Origin: a virus
IMG/VR virus record: IMGVR_UViG_3300030060_004363
Span: 1-24,946 of that record
Length of the DNA: 24,946 nt
Reading direction: 5' to 3' (one strand)
Below are positions 4,513 to 12,248 of the stretch, one piece after another. The notes below the pieces were generated by a model. That model was not told the origin of the DNA. It was given only the letters and a program-made list of their open reading frames with translations, and made no database searches. How positions within the stretch are numbered: the stretch's first letter is position 1; every line of letters begins with the position of its first letter. Both the position numbers and the translations under genes were made by a program.

Positions 4513-7500
4513 CTAGATATCTGCTTCGCCCATAATCCTATTTCCCCTTTGAATGAGTGCCTCTAGATTTTCGCGCAACCGTTCCGTGATCTTTTCCTTT
4601 TGATCGTCGGTCAAGTTTTGGTTAGCGTCTACCTGTCTTAGCTTTCTTAAAAGCCTATTCCTTGCGCTATTGATGGCTCTAATCTTTCCGAACACAGACA
4701 GTTCTTTTTGATATCTGCTCCTGACATCTCTCACTGATGATGGGTCTCCACCCTCAATCGCGCTTTCAAGCACCTCTCTGGCTTTCAGAACCTTGTTCCT
4801 GTTCTCGATAAAGCCTGAGACATCTTCTCTCTCAGATACGCTGTAGAACACTTTGCGCAAGAACGGTGTTTGCCTAACAAACTCGTCTTCAAAGCCCTCT
4901 GAAAGAGCCTCTGGCATGGTTTTCGTCGTAAAGTCTATGGTCCTGTTTACAAACATACCAGCACCACCAGTTAGATAGTTCAGCCAGTAGTCAATGATAT
5001 CGGGCGAGAAGTCGAGCAGACCACTTTCCACCTGACTACCGCCGGTTGCCTTGTTGATATTGTCAGCTACCCACTTCAAAGATGGGCTGGTGGTTGACCA
5101 GTACAGTTGACTGTTTGGTGGCGGCGTTGGGTCGAATGGACTTGTCTCTTTGACGATGGGCCGACCAGAGAACTCTTCTTCGTTTCGCATTATATCAACA
5201 AATGGGTCTGCGATTGTCGGGGCTGCAAAGTTAAAGAAGTTGTTTGTGCCGCCAAGTGGGTTCAGCGCGTCTGCTGCCGTCATAAAGATACTGGATGTGG
5301 CTTCTCCAATATCGTATCCGCCCCTTAACGAGCGACTTAACGCACGGCCAAGATTGTAGCCGATGTTCAAGCCATACGGCAGGGGTATGGAAAGGTGAGA
5401 CCGCTCTGACGGACCCAACCCTCCCAAGGGCAGCAGGATATTATGTTCAAGAATGTATTCTGGGGCCTTGTCGTATACCAACTCACCATCCTCATCCTCA
5501 TCTGAGAAGGCTGCGTTTAGTTGGTCGAATGCCACACCGGCCATTATTGTTGAAACCCATATCTTGCGAACTTTGGATGAACGTGTGGCTGCATTGATAA
5601 GGGCAAACGAGCCTTGCAGCGAGGCGTTATAGAACAGATAGACAGAGTTCATAAAGGGCTTAAACTCCCCGCCCTTAGCGAAGTCTACCGTCACGTTTCT
5701 CGCCGCAAATGCGGCCCGTTCAAACCCTATCTTTGGTGCAAGAGATTTAAATGCTGCAACACGAATGGCGTTTTCAACGACCGTGTTGTAGTCATCAAGA
5801 AGATTGAAAAGCGATCCTACCTTTTCGCCGACAAAGCTGTTTTTCACGGAGTTCCATTTCCCTCTGGCTCCGCTTTCAGCGATGTCTCCAACTATGCCCT
5901 TGATACCGTTAAGCTGGTCTTGGAGGGTGTCCATCGTGTTGAGGGCATTTTGACCTCCGTATATTTGGAAGAGACGAAACACATCTGCCGGACTTGCTTT
6001 GTTGATGTCAAAGTCCGCAGCCTCTGCCATTTCTTTTGTGATGCCAGACGGCAGTTCAAGTTTACCTGTCTGCTTGTTCTTACGCATTCCACGCACAACA
6101 TCTTTGACCCCCTTGAAGGAGGACAGATAGTTTGTTTTTAGCTCACTTGTCAGGCCATCAATTTCATATTGATTGATGTTCACACCTGCTGTTTGCAGGT
6201 CTCTGAAAAGGTTAGTTATCAAAAACTCTGGGTTGTATGTGGTGTTGATGTTTGACAGGTATCTATTGACCTTGCCAAAGCCACGGACAATGCCTGACAA
6301 AGTTTCGTTAGATACACCAGTTGCACCCTTGAGGGCCTTGGCAACTCGCGGGTCTAGGGTCTTGATGAGAACCTCTTTGCCACCCTCTTTGACAACAATT
6401 ATTGAGTCGTCGTTTTTGGCTTGGAAGTCATAGATCATCTTGACCGCGCCTTCTACCAAGCCTCGGCGCATGGGAGGGCTTTGTAACTCGACGGCAGTTC
6501 TAGACATCAACTCTGGCTGCGACCTGATCAGATTTAAAAACGACTGACCTACTGCATTCTTCTCTGACCTGATAACAGCATTTTGATTTTGCATGAATGT
6601 GCCGGCAAGTATGCTGGTTGCATACTCGTATCTACCAAGCATGCGTCTGTCTTCCTTGCCCCTGATGCTGAATGTCTGTCCACGGGCCGCGCCAAACGAA
6701 CCATCTTCGCTTGCCTCGCCCTCTGGATCTAATATTCCCCTGAGAGGCACATATTCTTGGAAGTTTGGTGCGTCTACCTTCTCACCCTGCTCATTCACAT
6801 CTACTTGGCCGGTGTTGAAGTCTTCTGGGATCAGGCCGCCCTCAACACGAACCTTGTTGGTGTCGGCCACAATATCTCTGACGATGGACCTAACATCCTC
6901 TAGAACCTGTCTGTTCTTTGCATCAAGACTGTTTACCCAGTTAATTATCCTGTCTGCCTCTGAGTCCTGCATTCCAGAGCCAGCGTCTTCGCCGGGATTG
7001 ATCGATCTTATGTATTCATTTCTTTCTTTGGCATGCAGCGCGTATAGATATGCGTCTGTTACAGCAAGTCTTCTGCTTCCTGTGTTTTTCTCTGAGTTTC
7101 TGACAAATTCGCTGGCAGCAGCGAGCGCCTCGTAATTTGTACCCGCGTCTAAATCGAGTTCTTTTACCTTGTTTGCCGCTGGCTCATAGAGGGCATTCTT
7201 TGCTTCTTCTATACGGTTGCCAACGCGGCCATGGTACAAGCTCTCTTGCAAGTATGGATCAAACGCATCATCGATTGTTGCACCCTGCGCTCGCAGCCTG
7301 TCTACAACTTGCGCGATGGGAAGGAACCTGTCTTGGAACAGATCGCCAAAGGTATTGGCTGCTTTTTCTGCCGCTTGGTCACTGCCCAAAGTTGCCAGTT
7401 TCAACGCCTTTTTCAGAACATCATATGACTTAGAATAGACAATGCTGTTCTGTGCTTGTCTGATGTGTGCCGATGAAAAATCAACTGGCAATGACGACTG

Positions 7501-10500
7501 ATCAACTATGCGTCTTTTATAATCCTTTTGTCTTGGGAAGGCTGTTGCTACAGTGTATATGCCATCTCCAGACCGTAGTCTCTTGGGAGGTATGAACGCC
7601 AAATCAACAACTATGGGCGGCGATTTTCTTAGGGGCCTGTTCATGATCAGCCTGATACTTTTACCGGCACCAAGCTCACTAATTACTTCTTGACCGTCTC
7701 TGTAGCCCTGTTTTGCCCAAGTCTCCATTACATCAAATATTGGCTGCTCTATATCTGTGTATTTGCTGCTTTCGATAAACTCCTGAACGTGATTCCGCTG
7801 TATAATGTGGTGCAAGCCAAAATCTGCGAGGAATGGCACTCTATATCCAGTTGACTTGTCTTGACCAACCATAAGAGCCACTGGATACTGACCGAAATTG
7901 TCCTTTATCAAACCAAATGTTGTTGGATTTTTTAGGGTTGATATATCTCCTTTGGCCGCGGCCTTTTTCGCCTTAGGATTGTACAGAAGCTGGAACGGCT
8001 TATCCAAGGGGAGTTGAGATAAATCAACATCTGACAAAGCCTGATCTCTAGACTGATCAGAGAAATCTTGAATAGCCGCCTGTTCTTCATTTGTAAGGTT
8101 TTCTGTGAACGCCTCTTGAGCTTCAGGATCGCTGAACTTTTTTACGTCCATAGGGCTGAATATTGCTGCGGCCCTGCCTATGCTGCTGTCAGACCAATAG
8201 CCCACATAGCCAGCATCATTGATCATCTTTTCTAAGATACTTAGCTGTAGACTGGTGGTGTCTGCTGCTCGTGACTGCTCCGAGAAAGGAACAACATCTC
8301 TTTCGGCAATCTCTCTAGCTTTTGTGCGGAAGCCATCGGGGTCAGATTTGATGTCGTACAAGGATGTGAGCGGGACTTTTGTTTCGTACCTATTCTTGCC
8401 CACGCCCCACTCAACTACATAACCGCCCTCTTGGCCCACCTCTAAACCAAAATAACTGCGAGGTGGATATATTTCTCCATATCTACCGCCAGCGCCGTGC
8501 ATCTTGCGCCTTATTTCCTCTTCCCCACGCATGCGGAAGTTAGACCCCTGACGCAGTGGGTCTATTGATTGCAGGTCTGATTTTTCTGAAAAATGCGTAA
8601 GGGTGACTAGGCCGTCTTCATCTGTCTGCGGAACGCCCTCTCTTGCAACGCCTCTCTGGACTGCTTGGCCCTCGACTCCAAGATCAGCCTCTCCTCTTCC
8701 ATCTCTTGCGCTTCTTCCGCCGATAGACCGGACATCTCCCGCTGTATCAGGTTGTCTAGCGCCTTCTCTGAGTTCTTGTCTTCCACGTTGTTTCTCCTGT
8801 GCAATAGGTAGCCCAGAAAAGTCTGAGGCTATCCCTTCTTCCATAGCAAAAGATGGAAGGATTGTCAGCTTTTGTGGTGCATAAACTGTATTTTCTCTGT
8901 CGGCTCTGTTCTGCTCTCCGAACGGACCAAAGTTTACCCACGAGTTTTGGCCTCGTGTTTCGCTTGTCATCGCTTGGGCAGCGAGTGGACTATACATCCT
9001 GTGATGTGCCTGCCATGCGTTCTCTTCACCACGAGCGGTGAATGTTGTCCCCTCTAAACCATGACCAAAGTAGTCGTGGACGATACGGAATATGTCATTG
9101 ATTGTTGCTGGCTCACCATCAATTATCTCGCCAGAGTCAGCAAGCATTGGGTTCTCTGCAATATCTTGCTCTGTAATCTCTGACTGACCGAATCCATCTT
9201 TCGTGGCAAACACGAACAGATGATTGTTATCCCTGATATCCTCAAGCACATCTCTTGATCCACCGGGATAGGGATTCGGACCCCTGATAAACTCTATTTC
9301 TATGCCAGTGTCTTTTACAAACTGCCACTGTGCCATCGTCTCTTCAGCCATGGCCTTGTAAGCAGCTTGAACATTTGGATCGAAGGGTGTGTTTTCGGCC
9401 TCTTCGTATGCGTTAGCAATTTTTGTAGCCAACTCCTGATCGACCTTTACATACTCTGACTGCCTTCTATTTGGCATGCCAACAGATGCCAGATATTTCG
9501 CCTTTGCCTCGTTAACAACAGGTATTGGGCCGATCAGGTTTGTCGGAAGATTAGGCAGCCTATCTATACTCGACACAGGCACAGATGACTGATCTGCTTC
9601 TATTTCAGATCTGCTTCTGACCATTCCGGGCAGCCCGGACTTTCTCTGTCCTATTTTCCCAGACTGAATGCCATCGAATATGTCCTCTACCTTTGCGAAA
9701 CCAGCAGCAGAGTGTACGTCTTGTACGCGCTTGAAGAAGTTCACAATGCGTTGGAAGAGAGTGAGCGGCCTGCCAGCAACCTTCAGCTTTCCATCAGCCC
9801 AAGCGCGGAACATTTCCGCTACAGCCTCTTCTGCAACTCTCTCGTTGTATGCTTCCTTGGACTCGTTCTGCCTCTGTTTGTTTATCTGCTTTGCCCTGTC
9901 GAGGAACGTGTAATTTCTCTCTACAAGCTCTCCGTCTTGAGAAACAACAAACCTTCGCTTCGATGCTGCGTTCTTGAGAACATCAAACTCTTTTTGAGTA
10001 AACAGGCCAGAGTCTCTCAAGGCGTGTATCACTTCGTGATTTAGGACACCTCTCAACTTATCAAGTCTCTGGGCCTGACTTAGAGATGGATCGTATATGC
10101 CCATGGCCAACGTAATTAGTTTGTTGGATGGCCTGTAGGAGCCTTCAACAATTCTGCCGCCGCCGTCATCAGATATGACAAACTCTGTACCAAGCTTTAC
10201 ACCAGCGCCCTTGCCAACAAGGGTTCTCAGGTCTTTTTTAAGCTGGCTGATTATTTTGGCTTCTTGTTGCTGATACTCAACTCTGGCTTCAGCTTTTGAT
10301 GCCTCTCTGGCAGCTGCCAGCGCAAGATTAGAATCCTCTTGCGTGAACTTCTGATCTTTAAGCTGACCCTGAGCCTGTGTTCTGCTGTCAATCGTGTCTA
10401 CTTGACGCTGAATATTTCTGGCCTCAGCGCGGGCAGCAAGCAGAGTCTTTTCTATTTGATCTCTTTGTTGTCTAGAAGCTAGTAGCGCGGCCTCTTGCTC

Positions 10501-12246
10501 CGTGGTGAGGTCGCCTATCTCCAGTATCTTTTCTTCTGTCTCTTGCTGCTTTTTTTGGTCAGCCTCTAGCCTGCTGATCTTTCTTTTTTGTGCTTCAACG
10601 AGATTCCTGAGAGGCTGGGCGGGGTCAGTTTGAAGCTCTTCCTCTGAGACTGCATCGAATTTATTAGGAGATGTTTGTGCAACAACTCTGTTGACCACCA
10701 TCTCGTCTCTGATTTTTTCGGCAGTCTCTCTGGTTACAGGCTTGCCCTTTTTCGTCTTAGCGACCTCTTGTATGCCCTCAATAGTTATTGCGCCATCTTC
10801 TTTGGCCTTTGCCACAGAGGCATCGTACTGATCTTGATTGAAGGGGCGTCTAGCCGTTGCTCTGTTTTCTGGGCGGTTGTCCAGAGCGCCAAGTTGATCA
10901 GCCTGTATCTGATCTGCCAGATCGTTAAGACCATAATCTCTTAATTCTGCCGGAGTGATGGTGTCTATTTGCTCTCTTTGTAATCCCTGACGGTTCAGCC
11001 CAACAGTCAACTGTGCGTTGTTATCTGGATCATCAGGAAGCTGCGAGACGTTTACAGGCTCATTGCCAGAATCGATCTTGTTTCTTTCTTCCTGCAACTT
11101 GGCTTGCGCCGCTGCCTCTTTCTCAAGGTTCAGCCCCTGACGAGCAACAGCTTGGGACACAGCTTCATCTGGAGCCAGATCAGCTTGTTTCTTTTCTGAT
11201 GCTGCTAAATCAGATTGTATTTCGGAGCCAAGTGCGCCTGCGTCTTGTAGGGCTTCGGACTCCAGCCTCTTTTGAGCCTGCTTTGGGCTTTCTCCCTTGA
11301 AGCCACCAACAAGACCTATGGCCTTACCGCCTATGGCACCACGGATGCCAGCTTCCATTATTCTGTCTACGTTATCGCCGCTGAAGAAATCTATGTTTTC
11401 ATCAACTATTTTTGCAGCAAGAAGATTGTTGGACTCTTGTATCCCCTCTGTCAGACCCTCTGTTACAGCGCCCTTTCCTCCGGCTATGAAAAGCCTAGAT
11501 ACGAGCGCCCTAGCCACCTCATCCCTGCCCTTTTTGGTCAGCCTATTTACAAGGGCTACAGGCAATATTGCATCAAGAGATGCGTTCACACTTCCAGTTA
11601 CAAATGCGAGTGCGGCCCGCTTCTCTCCTGTTTCCTCTAATATTGATGTGTATGCTTCAGGTATTGTTTGAGAGCCAGCCCCGGCAACAGAGCCGGAAAG
11701 AAAACCTATTCTTGTTCCCTTTTGAGCGGCTTTCTTGGCCGCATCTCCTACAAGTTTTTTAGCAAATCTTTCAGCGGACTTTTTGCCGACAAAACCACCA
11801 ATTCCACCACCAGCGATAGATGTGAGGATTGATGGGACAAACTGACCTATGGTTTCTGCGGCGTATACAGAAGCATCACCCAGATCTTCTATGTCTTTGT
11901 ACGTTGGTACAAATGATGGGGCCTCTCTGTTGATGGCCTCCATAGTCTCTTCATATTCTGCTAATTGCCTGTCTCTGTACTCATCAGCGCCAACAAGGTC
12001 AGCGGCCACGGCAGGCAGGGCGTCAGTGAGCAGTGCGCCTGTTTGCCTGATACCCCTATCAAGACCGCGCCTGAAGCCAGATATGATACCAGCCTCTTCT
12101 TCCTGCTCCGCTGGCGCAGCAGAGGCGTCTCCGAGGCCAACCAAGACCTCGTTTATCTTCTGCTGTTCTGTTTGATTGGGAGACAGGCCAGATATATTGA
12201 ACGGGTATACTCTGCCTGACTGTCCTTGGACGTATGTAATAGGCAT
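4513..12246 (-). CDS. giant polyvalent internal virion protein (2577 aa)
   Basis: The largest gene here, last in the late operon. In order: a hydrophobic/Gly-rich N-terminal part (about 137-215) that could insert into membranes; a Gln/Glu-rich coiled coil (~546-690); a zinc metallopeptidase motif HEVIH (737-741); an unassigned domain with HDYFGHG (1057-1063) and ETRGQNSW (from 1096); a charged linker; an ADP-ribosyltransferase-like domain (~1212-1370, starting LTHFS); a possible BECR-fold nuclease (~1425-1580, H1479/H1480, YTVATAFP near the end); and an LPD38-like region (~1990-2235, TTYNPEFLITNLFRDLQ onward). Such strings of enzyme domains mark phage 'polyvalent' proteins thought to enter the host with the DNA. 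Position matches T7 gp16, the last ejection protein. GGAG lies 5 bases upstream of the ATG. Two palindrome copies (7136, 11896) lie inside. Domain limits are estimates. Confidence 0.85.
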   Translation of the reverse strand: MPITYVQGQSGRVYPFNISGLSPNQTEQQKINEVLVGLGDASAAPAEQEEEAGIISGFRRGLDRGIRQTGALLTDALPAVAADLVGADEYRDRQLAEYEETMEAINREAPSFVPTYKDIEDLGDASVYAAETIGQFVPSILTSIAGGGIGGFVGKKSAERFAKKLVGDAAKKAAQKGTRIGFLSGSVAGAGSQTIPEAYTSILEETGEKRAALAFVTGSVNASLDAILPVALVNRLTKKGRDEVARALVSRLFIAGGKGAVTEGLTEGIQESNNLLAAKIVDENIDFFSGDNVDRIMEAGIRGAIGGKAIGLVGGFKGESPKQAQKRLESEALQDAGALGSEIQSDLAASEKKQADLAPDEAVSQAVARQGLNLEKEAAAQAKLQEERNKIDSGNEPVNVSQLPDDPDNNAQLTVGLNRQGLQREQIDTITPAELRDYGLNDLADQIQADQLGALDNRPENRATARRPFNQDQYDASVAKAKEDGAITIEGIQEVAKTKKGKPVTRETAEKIRDEMVVNRVVAQTSPNKFDAVSEEELQTDPAQPLRNLVEAQKRKISRLEADQKKQQETEEKILEIGDLTTEQEAALLASRQQRDQIEKTLLAARAEARNIQRQVDTIDSRTQAQGQLKDQKFTQEDSNLALAAAREASKAEARVEYQQQEAKIISQLKKDLRTLVGKGAGVKLGTEFVISDDGGGRIVEGSYRPSNKLITLAMGIYDPSLSQAQRLDKLRGVLNHEVIHALRDSGLFTQKEFDVLKNAASKRRFVVSQDGELVERNYTFLDRAKQINKQRQNESKEAYNERVAEEAVAEMFRAWADGKLKVAGRPLTLFQRIVNFFKRVQDVHSAAGFAKVEDIFDGIQSGKIGQRKSGLPGMVRSRSEIEADQSSVPVSSIDRLPNLPTNLIGPIPVVNEAKAKYLASVGMPNRRQSEYVKVDQELATKIANAYEEAENTPFDPNVQAAYKAMAEETMAQWQFVKDTGIEIEFIRGPNPYPGGSRDVLEDIRDNNHLFVFATKDGFGQSEITEQDIAENPMLADSGEIIDGEPATINDIFRIVHDYFGHGLEGTTFTARGEENAWQAHHRMYSPLAAQAMTSETRGQNSWVNFGPFGEQNRADRENTVYAPQKLTILPSFAMEEGIASDFSGLPIAQEKQRGRQELREGARQPDTAGDVRSIGGRSARDGRGEADLGVEGQAVQRGVAREGVPQTDEDGLVTLTHFSEKSDLQSIDPLRQGSNFRMRGEEEIRRKMHGAGGRYGEIYPPRSYFGLEVGQEGGYVVEWGVGKNRYETKVPLTSLYDIKSDPDGFRTKAREIAERDVVPFSEQSRAADTTSLQLSILEKMINDAGYVGYWSDSSIGRAAAIFSPMDVKKFSDPEAQEAFTENLTNEEQAAIQDFSDQSRDQALSDVDLSQLPLDKPFQLLYNPKAKKAAAKGDISTLKNPTTFGLIKDNFGQYPVALMVGQDKSTGYRVPFLADFGLHHIIQRNHVQEFIESSKYTDIEQPIFDVMETWAKQGYRDGQEVISELGAGKSIRLIMNRPLRKSPPIVVDLAFIPPKRLRSGDGIYTVATAFPRQKDYKRRIVDQSSLPVDFSSAHIRQAQNSIVYSKSYDVLKKALKLATLGSDQAAEKAANTFGDLFQDRFLPIAQVVDRLRAQGATIDDAFDPYLQESLYHGRVGNRIEEAKNALYEPAANKVKELDLDAGTNYEALAAASEFVRNSEKNTGSRRLAVTDAYLYALHAKERNEYIRSINPGEDAGSGMQDSEADRIINWVNSLDAKNRQVLEDVRSIVRDIVADTNKVRVEGGLIPEDFNTGQVDVNEQGEKVDAPNFQEYVPLRGILDPEGEASEDGSFGAARGQTFSIRGKEDRRMLGRYEYATSILAGTFMQNQNAVIRSEKNAVGQSFLNLIRSQPELMSRTAVELQSPPMRRGLVEGAVKMIYDFQAKNDDSIIVVKEGGKEVLIKTLDPRVAKALKGATGVSNETLSGIVRGFGKVNRYLSNINTTYNPEFLITNLFRDLQTAGVNINQYEIDGLTSELKTNYLSSFKGVKDVVRGMRKNKQTGKLELPSGITKEMAEAADFDINKASPADVFRLFQIYGGQNALNTMDTLQDQLNGIKGIVGDIAESGARGKWNSVKNSFVGEKVGSLFNLLDDYNTVVENAIRVAAFKSLAPKIGFERAAFAARNVTVDFAKGGEFKPFMNSVYLFYNASLQGSFALINAATRSSKVRKIWVSTIMAGVAFDQLNAAFSDEDEDGELVYDKAPEYILEHNILLPLGGLGPSERSHLSIPLPYGLNIGYNLGRALSRSLRGGYDIGEATSSIFMTAADALNPLGGTNNFFNFAAPTIADPFVDIMRNEEEFSGRPIVKETSPFDPTPPPNSQLYWSTTSPSLKWVADNINKATGGSQVESGLLDFSPDIIDYWLNYLTGGAGMFVNRTIDFTTKTMPEALSEGFEDEFVRQTPFLRKVFYSVSEREDVSGFIENRNKVLKAREVLESAIEGGDPSSVRDVRSRYQKELSVFGKIRAINSARNRLLRKLRQVDANQNLTDDQKEKITERLRENLEALIQRGNRIMGEADI
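7136..7153. promoter_or_regulatory. degenerate copy of the 18-bp palindrome inside the giant gene
   Basis: TTTGTAC-CCGC-GTCTAAA matches 12 of 14 arm positions with the standard 4-base spacer. The left arm is perfect. It lies in coding sequence, so function is less certain than for the perfect copies. Confidence 0.35.
11896..11913. promoter_or_regulatory. 18-bp palindromic operator-like site, perfect copy 3, inside the giant gene
   Basis: TTTGTAC-GTTG-GTACAAA is identical in both arms to the junction copies, yet it encodes residues FVPTYK about 112 residues into the giant protein. It lies some 330 bases after the gene's start, where a bound protein could block elongation or anchor a loop. Confidence 0.65.
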
Positions 12247-12248
12247 TT

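Noticed and set aside
4500-4530. Bidirectional terminator at the convergent ends of the zinc-ribbon and giant genes
   Set aside because: No GC-rich stem followed by a T-run is visible in this one-base gap or its flanks.
5614-6141. 175-codon open frame on the + strand opposite the giant gene
   Set aside because: Unlikely composition, no ribosome-binding site, and it lies fully antisense to a domain-supported gene; the same holds for the frame at 6593-7135.
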